Shown: positions 52,126 to 60,997 of the stretch, piece after piece | Numbering within the stretch: the stretch's first letter is position 1 | How the letters are laid out: each line of letters begins with the position of its first letter | Assembly (NCBI GenBank): GCA_902363335.1 | Contig: CABIZV010000011.1 | Coordinates: 1 to 64,000, forward strand | DNA from: Enterobacteriaceae bacterium | GTDB taxonomy: Bacteria; Pseudomonadota; Gammaproteobacteria; Enterobacterales; Enterobacteriaceae | Length of the DNA stretch: 64,000 nucleotides | Direction: 5' to 3' | Notes under the pieces: generated by a model | Databases searched by the model: none | What the model was told of the DNA's origin: nothing | The model's input: only the letters and a program-made list of their open reading frames with translations | Position numbers and translations under genes: made by a program

Positions 52126-53511
52126 TTATTTCTGCAAATTTTGCACTTTTGCGCCCTGGCTCATGCCAAATACCTTATAAACCAGCGTCACAATGGCTAA
52201 GAACAGCGCTCCGACAAACAACGACATACGGGTATCTTCATTCAGTCCCATCCCGATAAGGACACAAACCAGGAAGGCCATCGTCACGTAGTTGGCCCAG
52301 GGGAACAAAATAGAGCGGAACGGATGGTTGGCAATCGCTTCTTTATGGGCACGGCGGAAGCGCAGCTGGCTAATCAGGATAACAAACCACGGCACCATGC
52401 CCGGTAACACGCTGGCGCTGTAGACATAAACAAACACGCGCTGCGGGTTAGGAATGATGTAGTTGAGGCACGAGCCAATCAGCAAGATCACAATCGACAC
52501 GCTAACGCCTGCTGCCGGTACGCCGCTTTTAGTTACTTTCGCCATCGCTGCCGGAAGCTGACGGTTTTTAGCCAGTGCATAGAGCATGCGTCCGCAGCTA
52601 TACATACCGCTGTTACAGCCGGACAGTGCCGCCGTCAGCACCACAAAGTTGATAATTCCTGCCGCCGCGGTAATCCCGATTTTGGCAAAGGTGAGAACGA
52701 ATGGGCTGCCGTTGGTGCCAATCTGGTTCCATGGGAAAATCGTAACGATGACGAAAATCGCCCCCACATAGAAAATCAGGATACGCCACAGCACTTTGCC
52801 TACCGCGCTGCGCAGCGTGGTCTGCGGGTTTTTCGCTTCACCGGCGGTCATACCGATAAGCTCAACGCCCTGATAAGAGGCCACGACAATACACAGCGCC
52901 GTCAGGAAGCCTTTCCAGCCGCCCGCAAAGAAGCCGCCGTGTTCGGTCAGATTACTAAAGCCAATCGACGTGCCGCCGTTACCAAAGCCAAAGAAAATCA
53001 CGCCGAGGCCAATCACGATCATCACGATAATGGTGGTGACCTTAATCATCGCAAACCAGAATTCGATTTCACCGTACAGACGTACCGCCGCCAGATTAGC
53101 AAGCGCCACAAGCCCGACGGCAATCAAGGCCGGAATCCACTGCGCCATTTCCGGGAACCAGAACTGGACGTAAACCCCTATCGCGGTTATCTCCGAGATG
53201 CCCACCGCCATCCACATAAACCAGTAAGACCAGGCGGTGAGATAGCCGAAAAAGGGGCTCATGTATTTATGCGCGTAGACCGCGAACGAACCGGTTACCG
53301 GCTCGATAAACAGCATTTCCCCCATCGAACGCATGATGAAGAAAACAAAAATTCCCGCCAGAATATAGGCAAGTAATACCGACGGGCCAGCCCACTTCAG
53401 CGTGCTGGCGGAGCCCATAAACAGGCCTACACCAATGGTGCCCCCTAGGGCGATTAATTCAATATGACGGGCTTCCAGACCGCGCTGGAGCTCCGGTTTT
53501 TTCTCTGCCAT
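52126..53511 (-). CDS. yifK: Amino acid permease YifK (ThrP)
   Basis: Inner-membrane amino acid/proton symporter of the APC family, reported in enterics as a threonine (and serine) importer. The 461 residues equal the E. coli length. Twelve membrane helices are predicted; the family start HIELIALGGTIGVGLFMGS lies at about 16-34. In E. coli and Salmonella its mRNA is a target of GcvB and DapZ sRNAs, and a matching CA-rich site precedes the start codon. No clear terminator is seen before the tRNA promoter. Confidence 0.94.
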   Translation of the reverse strand: MAEKKPELQRGLEARHIELIALGGTIGVGLFMGSASTLKWAGPSVLLAYILAGIFVFFIMRSMGEMLFIEPVTGSFAVYAHKYMSPFFGYLTAWSYWFMWMAVGISEITAIGVYVQFWFPEMAQWIPALIAVGLVALANLAAVRLYGEIEFWFAMIKVTTIIVMIVIGLGVIFFGFGNGGTSIGFSNLTEHGGFFAGGWKGFLTALCIVVASYQGVELIGMTAGEAKNPQTTLRSAVGKVLWRILIFYVGAIFVIVTIFPWNQIGTNGSPFVLTFAKIGITAAAGIINFVVLTAALSGCNSGMYSCGRMLYALAKNRQLPAAMAKVTKSGVPAAGVSVSIVILLIGSCLNYIIPNPQRVFVYVYSASVLPGMVPWFVILISQLRFRRAHKEAIANHPFRSILFPWANYVTMAFLVCVLIGMGLNEDTRMSLFVGALFLAIVTLVYKVFGMSQGAKVQNLQK

Positions 53512-53519
53512 AAGTCCTC

Positions 53520-53528
53520 TTGTGTTTG
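53520..53528 (-). promoter_or_regulatory. GcvB/DapZ-type sRNA pairing site in yifK leader
   Basis: The mRNA reads CAAACACAA immediately before the AGAGGAC ribosome site of yifK. It is complementary to the GU-rich R1 region of GcvB, which represses yifK in Salmonella and E. coli. The sequence is seen directly; the regulation is inferred by homology. Confidence 0.6.
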
Positions 53529-53725
53529 CATATGGCCGGTCGATGCCGGTTTTATTTTTATAAAAAATGAGATGTCTGTCGGATGCGGATGTCTGCGTAA
53601 AAATACGCAGATACCTTTAGGGCAGGCGAATGGTTTAACAATTTCGAATAAATGGCAAATATAAATGAGGAGGAAAGTATCGAAATTGTGAAAGTATCAC
53701 GCGGAAAATGCGCGATACTTTCACC

Positions 53726-53876
53726 TTAGAGCCTATCCCAGTAGGCGTAATTGTTGAAGCCAGTTTGGTGCCGGACAGCGCGCAGAAACCGGAGCGTACA
53801 CGTAGTACGTGAGGATTTCGAGCACTGCCCGGTGCCAAAATGGCGAATAAAATAGCCTAATGGGATAGGCTCTTAA
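53726..53876. repeat. 151-bp palindromic interspersed element
   Basis: An imperfect palindrome over its whole length. The ends are TTAGAGCCTATCCCA and TGGGATAGGCTCTTAA; inner arms include GTGCCGGACAG opposite a CTGCCCGGTGC segment, with a central ACGTAGTACGT. It carries no gene. Size and structure suggest a MITE-like or RSA-type repeat of enterics, but I could not confirm the family. It begins 12 bp after the wecG stop codon, upstream of yifK. Confidence 0.7.
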
Positions 53877-53888
53877 AGCGCAGGATAT

Positions 53889-54629
53889 TCAGAGATTATT
53901 GCTGTAATGCCAGCGTAAATAACGCAGCAGACGAAGCTGACGCTTAATGCGGCTAGGCTGAGAGAGCAAGCGATACAGCCATTCCAGACCCAGATTCTGC
54001 CACACTTTGGGAGCACGCTTGACGTGGCCGGTAAAGACGTCGTAAGTGCCGCCAACGCCCATATACAACGCATCGGGATAAACCTTGCGGCAATCGCACA
54101 TCAGGATCTCCTGCTTTGGCGATCCCATCGCGACGGTGACTATCTTTGCGCCGCTGTCACGAATGCGCTCAAACAGCGCCTGTCGCTCCTGCGCCGTGAA
54201 ATAGCCGTCCTGCGTGCCCACCAGGTTGACGTTCCACTGCTTACGCAGCTTTTCCGTGGTTTCCGCCAGCACGTCAGGTTTACCCCCGATCAGAAATACC
54301 GGCGTACCTTCTGCGCCGGCACGCGCCATCAGCGCCTCCCACAGGTCGGCACCCGCCACCCGCGAGACATTAGCCTTAGGGTATTTCTTGTTGATAGAAC
54401 GCACCACGCTAATCCCATCGGCATATTTAAATTCTGCCGCGTTAATCAGCGTTTTTACCTCTGCGTCATCTTCTCGCGTCAGCATCTTCTCGGCGTTAAT
54501 CGCCACCAGCGTACCCTGCTTCAGGTTGCCGCCCGCATAGAGGAAGTCCAGCGCATGCTGCATATTGCGCCAGCCAATCAGCTCCAGCCCCCGCAATGTA
54601 TAGGTTGGTGCGGTCAGTGAATCGTCCAT
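53889..54629 (-). CDS. wecG: UDP-ManNAcA transferase WecG
   Basis: GT26 glycosyltransferase that adds N-acetyl-D-mannosaminuronate to lipid I to make ECA lipid II, at the cytoplasmic face. The 246 residues equal the E. coli length. Family motifs include NAEKML, SRVAGADLWEAL, GSPKQE and GVGGTYDVFTG. It is the last gene of the ECA cluster, 1 bp after wzyE. Confidence 0.96.
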   Translation of the reverse strand: MDDSLTAPTYTLRGLELIGWRNMQHALDFLYAGGNLKQGTLVAINAEKMLTREDDAEVKTLINAAEFKYADGISVVRSINKKYPKANVSRVAGADLWEALMARAGAEGTPVFLIGGKPDVLAETTEKLRKQWNVNLVGTQDGYFTAQERQALFERIRDSGAKIVTVAMGSPKQEILMCDCRKVYPDALYMGVGGTYDVFTGHVKRAPKVWQNLGLEWLYRLLSQPSRIKRQLRLLRYLRWHYSNNL

Positions 54630-54630
54630 T

Positions 54631-55983
54631 TTACCCTTCTCTAACGTGCAGGGGATGTTTTGACCGCTGATGAATTAGCCCGGCACTTTCAAACAACCAG
54701 TACAACAGTTTCGCCACCAGCAAGCAGACCCCAAAGATAACCATAAAAAAGACCACGCGAGAGCCGAAAGAGTCCAGCCCCTCGCGGGCCAGCACGATCA
54801 TATTAAAGATCGCGCCAAAACAAAAACTGTGCAAAATGGCCGCTTTATAGCGGTTCGGTTCCTCATTGCCCAGCATGTACAGCCAGTCAAACCACTTAAT
54901 AATCAACCCGACCGCCACTGCGCCAATCGGTACAAACCACACGCCGCCCATCACGACCAGCGAGCCAATCAGCGTCGGCGAGATGGCGAGCCCGGAGTGG
55001 TTGTTAAGCACTTCCCAGGTAAAGTAGTTGGCGGTATTGAGTATCACGCCCGGCCGCGATGGCCACAGCCAGCTCGGAATAAAGACGTAGAAGTCGCGGG
55101 CAATCGGTGCCAGCCCCTGAAACTCTATCTTGTCGTAGTTTTGCAACAGTAGCGCCAGGTTCTCCCACGGAGAAAAGGTATCGCGCGTCAGGTAGAGGAA
55201 GGTATAAAACGCCTCATCACCGCTCACGTTCATGCCATAGCGCTTAAGCGCCAGCCAGAACATCCCCACAATGCCCATAACGCCCGCCGCCGCCAGCATC
55301 CACAACGAAATCCAGCCGCGAATAATACCGATAAACAGGAAGATGGCAAAAGCGATGATGATATTCGCTCGGGTTCCGCCCACAATCGCATAGGTCAGCA
55401 GCCCAAAAGCCACGGTGGCGAGCAGGAAACCTATCCAGGCTTTCCAGCCAGGCTTTAAGAAATAAATCACCAGCATCGCCGGAATAAAGAAGTAGAAGAA
55501 GCGTTTGAGCGCCACGCCTGAGACTTCACTGGAGAAAATCTGGCTATACGAGTGCAGCTTAAAGAGCAGAAAACCGTTATGCAGGAAGAAGGTGCCGACC
55601 GTAAGCAGCGCAAGCCCCATCAATAAAATCCAGGTGATATGCGTCTCCACCCGGTTCATGGTAAATAATGGTCGACGCGGCGCGCTGCCTGCGGTGGCTC
55701 TGCGCAACCGGGTTTTGTAGGTGACGTAGTACACCGCGTAAAAGCAGACCGAAACCAACAGCGTTTGCAGCAGCACCTCCGGCGGCGCGACGCTCACGTC
55801 GAAGCGAAACACCAGCGTGCAGGTGAGCGGGAAGCCGAAGAAGAAGGTCAGTAAAAACAGCAACGAGAAAAAAACGTTGAAGTTAAAGCGGACGCGGCGA
55901 AATTCGAACCATGTCAGGGTGCCGATAAACAGCGTCGATAACAGCCAGACGGCAAACAGCCCGGTAAACTGCATTTCGCTCAT
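54631..55983 (-). CDS. wzyE: ECA polymerase WzyE
   Basis: Multispanning inner-membrane polymerase that joins ECA trisaccharide repeats in the periplasm. From ATG 55983 there are 450 residues, as in E. coli, with about eleven membrane helices. Longer in-frame reading to 56022 would add glycine-rich sequence encoded opposite no known domain and is rejected. It overlaps the wecF stop by 4 bp. Confidence 0.95.
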   Translation of the reverse strand: MSEMQFTGLFAVWLLSTLFIGTLTWFEFRRVRFNFNVFFSLLFLLTFFFGFPLTCTLVFRFDVSVAPPEVLLQTLLVSVCFYAVYYVTYKTRLRRATAGSAPRRPLFTMNRVETHITWILLMGLALLTVGTFFLHNGFLLFKLHSYSQIFSSEVSGVALKRFFYFFIPAMLVIYFLKPGWKAWIGFLLATVAFGLLTYAIVGGTRANIIIAFAIFLFIGIIRGWISLWMLAAAGVMGIVGMFWLALKRYGMNVSGDEAFYTFLYLTRDTFSPWENLALLLQNYDKIEFQGLAPIARDFYVFIPSWLWPSRPGVILNTANYFTWEVLNNHSGLAISPTLIGSLVVMGGVWFVPIGAVAVGLIIKWFDWLYMLGNEEPNRYKAAILHSFCFGAIFNMIVLAREGLDSFGSRVVFFMVIFGVCLLVAKLLYWLFESAGLIHQRSKHPLHVREG

Positions 55984-57059
55984 ACCGCTTCCCCCGCCGC
56001 CAGCCGCAGCGCCCGATGCCACGGCGCCAGATAATTAGGTTTGAAAAAGGCGATATCGTTTTTATCCACCAGCGCCAGTTGACGCTGAGCTTCACGTACC
56101 ACCGGCACGGTTAACGTATCGTCGGTAAACAGCACCGGAATATGCTGCTCCACCATATCCTGCCAGAATGGATTCTGACGGTTCAGCACGCAGGGAATTC
56201 CCGCTTGTACCAGTAAGCAGAGCGTACCAATGCCCTGCTGGCGGGCAAAAATAAAGTAGCCGAGATCGCAACGGCGCAGCAAGGCGAGATACGCGTCAAA
56301 TTCCAGTTTTTCACGCAGGATCTGCACATTTTCGCGACTGAAAAGCGCCTGCGCCGCGTGTTCTACCTCATCAATATAGGCGTTGTTATTGGCCGGATAT
56401 CCCATTGGCACCATCACATCGACCGTATCGCCAAACTGTTGATGAACCGCCTTAAGCGCAGCAACGTGTTCATTACTGCGATCGCCGGAGTTCCCGACCA
56501 GAATCGTCAGCTTACCGTCGCGCGGGGCGCCGTCCGCCAAATCGTTCAGCGAGGGATCCATTCGCGTCGGGAAGTAGAGCAGCTCGCCCGACACCTGCGG
56601 GTGCCGCGCGCCAAAGTAGCTCAGGTCGCCACGGGTCGCGAAGACGTGCCCCACTCGCCCCTGTGCCATGCGGCGCAGTGGATAAAACAGGCGGAATTTG
56701 AGTCCGCGTGACACTTCATACAAATCGGCGCCCCAGATGTGCCAACTCACCTGCGATGGCTTCAAACCCCCGCTGAGTAAAGCCAGCCAGATGCCGGTAT
56801 TAAATTGACCGTGGAAGAAGAAGCGCTGCTGGCGATTCGCTTTGGCTCTCGCCACCACCGCTTTCGCCAGCGTCGATTTATCCGTATAGCGCTCAATCGT
56901 CAGCTCAGGAAACGCCGTAGCCAGAGCGTCATCATGGCTCACCACCATAAAATGCCGGGCATGCGCGTGTTCTGTTGCCAGTTCGTCAGCAAAAAAACGT
57001 AGCACCGTCTGGTTATGGTGGGGAATATCCGATCCCAGGATATGTAAAAGTTGGGTCAT
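55980..57059 (-). CDS. wecF: dTDP-Fuc4NAc:lipid II transferase WecF
   Basis: GT56 glycosyltransferase (also rffT) that adds 4-acetamido-4,6-dideoxy-D-galactose to lipid II, completing the ECA repeat, lipid III. The 359 residues equal the E. coli length, beginning MTQLLHILGSDIPHHN. It overlaps wzxE by 4 bp and wzyE by 4 bp, suggesting tightly coupled translation. Confidence 0.96.
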   Translation of the reverse strand: MTQLLHILGSDIPHHNQTVLRFFADELATEHAHARHFMVVSHDDALATAFPELTIERYTDKSTLAKAVVARAKANRQQRFFFHGQFNTGIWLALLSGGLKPSQVSWHIWGADLYEVSRGLKFRLFYPLRRMAQGRVGHVFATRGDLSYFGARHPQVSGELLYFPTRMDPSLNDLADGAPRDGKLTILVGNSGDRSNEHVAALKAVHQQFGDTVDVMVPMGYPANNNAYIDEVEHAAQALFSRENVQILREKLEFDAYLALLRRCDLGYFIFARQQGIGTLCLLVQAGIPCVLNRQNPFWQDMVEQHIPVLFTDDTLTVPVVREAQRQLALVDKNDIAFFKPNYLAPWHRALRLAAGEAV

Positions 57060-58306
57060 TGCCGTTTACGCCAAATTAAAAATACGCCGCTGCACAGCGT
57101 GAAATAGACAATATAGGTCGCCATGTAAGCCTGAGTCGCCCCCAGCGCGCCGTGCGTGGGGATAAGCCAGTGGGAGAAACCGGTTAACAAGGCAAACTGA
57201 CTTAGCTCGGCCAGAATATACAAACGCAGCGAGGCTTTGGCGATAACTAAATAACCAAAAACGTAAGCGCCTACTTTCAATACATCACCGACCAGCTGCC
57301 ACGCGAACAGGTCGCGCATGGTGACAAATTTCGCCGAGAACAGTAACCAGATCGCAAAATCACGTAGTAGCCAGACGGTGAGGCTTGCTGCCGCGACCGC
57401 GGGCAGAACAAACTTCAACGAGCGGCCAATTTCCCGGGAGATATCCTGCTTAAGCGTCAGCCGGGAGAGCGTGGGCAGCAGGTAGACGCTAAACGAAGCG
57501 GTGATAAATTGCAGATAGGCATCGGAAATACTGCTGACGCCCTGCCAGATCCCCACTTCATCCCAGCTGTAATGCGCCGCCATCAGGTTTCGCATCATCA
57601 CGTAGGCCACCGGCATGGTGACCGAGGTCATCAGCGCCATCAGCGTGAATTTGCTAAGCTGGCCCGCCAGCGGGCGATCCCACTGCGGCTTCAGATAGCG
57701 CCACGGGATCGTGCCACGCACGGAAAGCATCACCGCCGCCGGAATAACAATCAGCGCCGGAACCAGCGCCAAACCCAGCAATGCGCCTTCATATCCGCCG
57801 AAGCGGTAGCAGGCATAATAGGCAATGACGCCAATCACGCTGCCGGCAATCAGCGACAGCGCGTTACCCGCCGCATCGCGAAAACCCTTCATCAGCGCCA
57901 GCAGCAGGTTCGCCCAGGCGATGCCCATTTGCACCAGCGCGACCAGGCGTACCAGCCCCTGATAATTCGTGTGACCAAACAGTCCCTGACTAATCGGGGC
58001 CGCCGCCAGCAGGAAAATCAGCGCCAGCAGCGTAGAAAACCCCAGCACCATCGCCGAGGATGTCCCGACCACCTGACGCAGACGCGCCGGATCATCATGA
58101 TGCTGGGCGACAAATTTCGTCACCCCGTTGAATATCCCCGCACCGGCCAGCACGCCAAGCACGGTCACCAGTTGGCGAAAATTTCCCGCCTGACCAACGC
58201 CTGAAGGGCCAAACGACACCGCCAGCAGTTTTACCACCAACAGCCCAACGCCAATTTTTACCAGCGTGGACGCGGCGGTCCACACCGAAGCTTTAGCCAG
58301 CGACAT
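57056..58306 (-). CDS. wzxE: Lipid III flippase WzxE
   Basis: MOP-superfamily flippase that moves the undecaprenyl-linked ECA repeat across the inner membrane. The 416 residues equal the E. coli length, with about twelve membrane helices. The N-terminus MSLAKASVWTAASTLVKIG is typical. It starts 1 bp after wecE ends. Confidence 0.96.
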   Translation of the reverse strand: MSLAKASVWTAASTLVKIGVGLLVVKLLAVSFGPSGVGQAGNFRQLVTVLGVLAGAGIFNGVTKFVAQHHDDPARLRQVVGTSSAMVLGFSTLLALIFLLAAAPISQGLFGHTNYQGLVRLVALVQMGIAWANLLLALMKGFRDAAGNALSLIAGSVIGVIAYYACYRFGGYEGALLGLALVPALIVIPAAVMLSVRGTIPWRYLKPQWDRPLAGQLSKFTLMALMTSVTMPVAYVMMRNLMAAHYSWDEVGIWQGVSSISDAYLQFITASFSVYLLPTLSRLTLKQDISREIGRSLKFVLPAVAAASLTVWLLRDFAIWLLFSAKFVTMRDLFAWQLVGDVLKVGAYVFGYLVIAKASLRLYILAELSQFALLTGFSHWLIPTHGALGATQAYMATYIVYFTLCSGVFLIWRKRQ

Positions 58307-58307
58307 A

Positions 58308-59438
58308 TCAGGCGAAGTAGCTCAGCAGCGTATTGATCACGGTGCGCTGATCGACCGACGACAGGTTATAGAACAGCGGCAAACGGAGTAACCGCTCACT
58401 TTCCGTTGTGGTATGACGATCTTCACCACGGAACTCGCCAAACTTCTCGCCCGCCGGGCAAGAGTGCAGCGGAATGTAATGGAACACGGCAAGGATTTCG
58501 GCTTCTTTCAGCCAGTCAATCAGTGCGCTACGGTCTTCCATATCGCGCAGCTTGATGTAGAACATGTGCGCGTTATGTCCGCAATCCTGCGGGATCACCG
58601 GCAGCTCGATGCGCCCGGCGTTCGCCAGCGGCAGCAGCGCGTCATAATAGTGTTGCCACAGCGAAAGGCGCTGTTTATTGATGCGATCGGCGGCCTCCAG
58701 CTGCGCCCACAGATAGGCGGCCTGAAGGTCGGACATGAGATAGCTGGAACCAATATCGCGCCAGGTATATTTATCCACCAGCCCGCGGAAAAACTGGCTG
58801 CGGTTGGTGCCTTTTTCACGAATGATTTCAGCGCGCTCAACCAGCGCACGGTCGTTAATCAGCGTTGCGCCGCCTTCACCACCCGCGGTGTAGTTCTTGG
58901 TTTCATGGAAGCTAAAGCAACCAATGTGCCCGATAGAACCCAGCGCGCGGCCTTTGTAGGTTGACATCACGCCCTGCGCGGCATCTTCCACCACGAACAG
59001 GTTATATTTCTTCGCCAGCGCCATGATGGTGTCCATCTCACAGGCGACACCCGCGTAATGCACCGGCACGATAGCGCGGGTTTTATCGGTGATCGCCGCT
59101 TCAATCTGCGTTTCATCGATATTCATCGTCTCTTTGTGAACGTCCACAAAGACGATCTTCGCCCCACGCAGCACAAACGCGTTAGCGGTAGAGACAAAGG
59201 TGTAGCTCGGCATGATCACTTCATCACCCGGCTGGATATCCAGTAAAATCGCCGCCATTTCCAGCGAGGCGGTACAGGATGGGGTCAGCAACACTTTGGC
59301 GCTGCCGAAGCGCTGTTCCATCCATTGCTGACAGCGACGGGTAAAACCACCGTCGCCGCACAGTTTGCCGCTGCCCATTGCAGACTGCATGTAATCGAGT
59401 TCTGTACCCACGACCGGTGGGGCGTTAAATGGGATCAT
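58308..59438 (-). CDS. wecE: dTDP-4-oxo-6-deoxy-D-glucose transaminase WecE
   Basis: PLP-dependent sugar aminotransferase that makes dTDP-4-amino-4,6-dideoxy-D-galactose (dTDP-Fuc4N). From ATG 59438 there are 376 residues, as in E. coli. The DegT/DnrJ signature FHETKNYTAGGEGG near residue 180 holds the PLP lysine. In-frame upstream sequence belongs to the wecD tail and is not conserved. It follows wecD by 4 bp. Confidence 0.96.
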   Translation of the reverse strand: MIPFNAPPVVGTELDYMQSAMGSGKLCGDGGFTRRCQQWMEQRFGSAKVLLTPSCTASLEMAAILLDIQPGDEVIMPSYTFVSTANAFVLRGAKIVFVDVHKETMNIDETQIEAAITDKTRAIVPVHYAGVACEMDTIMALAKKYNLFVVEDAAQGVMSTYKGRALGSIGHIGCFSFHETKNYTAGGEGGATLINDRALVERAEIIREKGTNRSQFFRGLVDKYTWRDIGSSYLMSDLQAAYLWAQLEAADRINKQRLSLWQHYYDALLPLANAGRIELPVIPQDCGHNAHMFYIKLRDMEDRSALIDWLKEAEILAVFHYIPLHSCPAGEKFGEFRGEDRHTTTESERLLRLPLFYNLSSVDQRTVINTLLSYFA

Positions 59439-59442
59439 GATG

Positions 59443-60117
59443 TCACCTGTATAGCCAGTACGCGGTGCTGACAACGTTGGCACCGCTGTGAATATAGCGT
59501 TGAAGTGCTGCGGTATTGCCGGCTTGCGTCGCCACCCGTAGCGTCGAATGGCCGCGAATATGCGCCCAGCGCACCGCCGCCTGCATCAGTTCTGCTCCGG
59601 CACCACGACCGGCCAGCAGGCCAATACGGGCGTCAGAGGCAGTTAATTCTCGTAAGGAGACAAATCCACGGATAGCGCGGCGCTCATCACGTAAAATGAG
59701 GCATTGCGTGTCGAAGGTGCCTTTTACTGCGTTTTCAATCCATTGGGCGTAAAAACGTCCGCTGGCGTCGGCGGCGTACCACGGTGCACGAAAGCGGCTT
59801 AAGGCAAACGCCTGCGCCGCCTGCACCCGCAGCTCGGGGATATCGGCCTGCGTTGCCACTTCAATCTGCGAACCGGCGACGGCCGTCACCGGCAGCGCCA
59901 GATCCACTTCACCTTCCACAAGCTGGAAACCCAGCTGCTGGAGGGCATCAAGCGCTTCAACCTGGTGTGCGGCAATCTTTGCCTGCACCCGCGACCAGCC
60001 CGCAAGCCTTTCGGCGGTAAGCATCGGCGCATCGGCCGCAAAGCGGACAATGGCACTTGTCACGTCAAAGAACTGGTTTTCCCAGGTCAGAGGCTCAATA
60101 TTGGCGCGGACGGGCAC
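59443..60117 (-). CDS. wecD: dTDP-Fuc4N acetyltransferase WecD
   Basis: GNAT-family enzyme that acetylates dTDP-Fuc4N using acetyl-CoA. The start is the GTG at 60117 (preceded by TGGAG), giving 224 residues as in E. coli with the N-terminus MPVRANIEPLTWE. The coding part overlaps the end of rffH by 23 bp. The acetyl-CoA-binding segment LLAGRGAGAELMQAA near 165 is present. The longer open frame into rffH lacks conservation. Confidence 0.93.
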   Translation of the reverse strand: MPVRANIEPLTWENQFFDVTSAIVRFAADAPMLTAERLAGWSRVQAKIAAHQVEALDALQQLGFQLVEGEVDLALPVTAVAGSQIEVATQADIPELRVQAAQAFALSRFRAPWYAADASGRFYAQWIENAVKGTFDTQCLILRDERRAIRGFVSLRELTASDARIGLLAGRGAGAELMQAAVRWAHIRGHSTLRVATQAGNTAALQRYIHSGANVVSTAYWLYR

Positions 60118-60976
60118 GGAGCAACTCCAGCAGGTATTGACCGTAACCGGTTTTAGACAGCCTCGCGGCAGCGCGTTTAACGCCCTCATCATCGAGCCAG
60201 CCGTTACGCCAGGCAATTTCTTCCAGACAGGCGATTTTAAAGCCCTGCCGTTTTTCAACCGTCTGCACAAACATGCTGGCTTCAATCAGGCTGTCATGGG
60301 TACCGGTATCGAGCCAGGCAAAACCTCGCCCCAGCAGTTCCACGTTCAGCTTGTTATCGTCGAGGTACATCTGGTTAAGCGAGGTGATCTCCAGCTCGCC
60401 GCGTTCAGATGGCTTCACGCGCTTCGCGTATTCAACCACATCACCATCATAGAAATAGAGCCCGGTCACCGCCCAGTTGGATTTTGGCTGTTTTGGCTTC
60501 TCTTCCAGCGACAGCGCGTGGAAATTATCGTCAAACTCAACCACGCCAAAGCGCTCAGGATCCATCACCTGATAACCGAATACCGTCGCACCCTGCGTGC
60601 GCGCCGCAACGTTGCGCAGTTTCGGGCTAAAGGCCTGACCGAAGAAGATATTGTCACCCAGCACCAGGCACGATGGTTCGCCGTTCAAGAACGTTTCGCC
60701 AATAATGAATGCCTGCGCCAGACCGTCCGGGCTCGGCTGCTCGGCATACTGCAAAGAGATACCGAACTCACTGCCGTCGCCCAGCAGACGCTGGAAGCTG
60801 CTTTTGTCTTCCGGGGTGGTGATGATCAGAATTTCGCGAATACCCGCCAGCATCAGCACCGACAGCGGGTAATAAATCATCGGTTTGTCGTAAATCGGTA
60901 AAAGCTGTTTTGATACGCCACGGGTGATCGGATGCAGACGCGAACCCGATCCACCAGCAAGAATAATGCCTTTCAT
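60095..60976 (-). CDS. rffH: Glucose-1-phosphate thymidylyltransferase RffH
   Basis: Makes dTDP-glucose for the ECA sugar Fuc4NAc; paralogue of RmlA. The 293 residues equal the E. coli protein. The nucleotide-binding signature GGSGSRLHPITRGVSKQLLP lies near residue 8, and the segments LGDNIFFG and EEKPKQPKS follow. The start lies 21 bp after rffG. Its 3' end overlaps wecD by 23 bp. Confidence 0.96.
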   Translation of the reverse strand: MKGIILAGGSGSRLHPITRGVSKQLLPIYDKPMIYYPLSVLMLAGIREILIITTPEDKSSFQRLLGDGSEFGISLQYAEQPSPDGLAQAFIIGETFLNGEPSCLVLGDNIFFGQAFSPKLRNVAARTQGATVFGYQVMDPERFGVVEFDDNFHALSLEEKPKQPKSNWAVTGLYFYDGDVVEYAKRVKPSERGELEITSLNQMYLDDNKLNVELLGRGFAWLDTGTHDSLIEASMFVQTVEKRQGFKIACLEEIAWRNGWLDDEGVKRAAARLSKTGYGQYLLELLRARPRQY

Positions 60977-60997
60977 TGCGTTCTCTCCTCCGCAGGA

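Noticed and set aside
57509..58204. 231-codon plus-strand open frame
   Set aside because: Antisense to wzxE, rich in His, Arg and Gln as expected of a shadow of a membrane protein gene.
60050..60901. 283-codon plus-strand open frame
   Set aside because: Antisense to rffH; no conserved domain visible.
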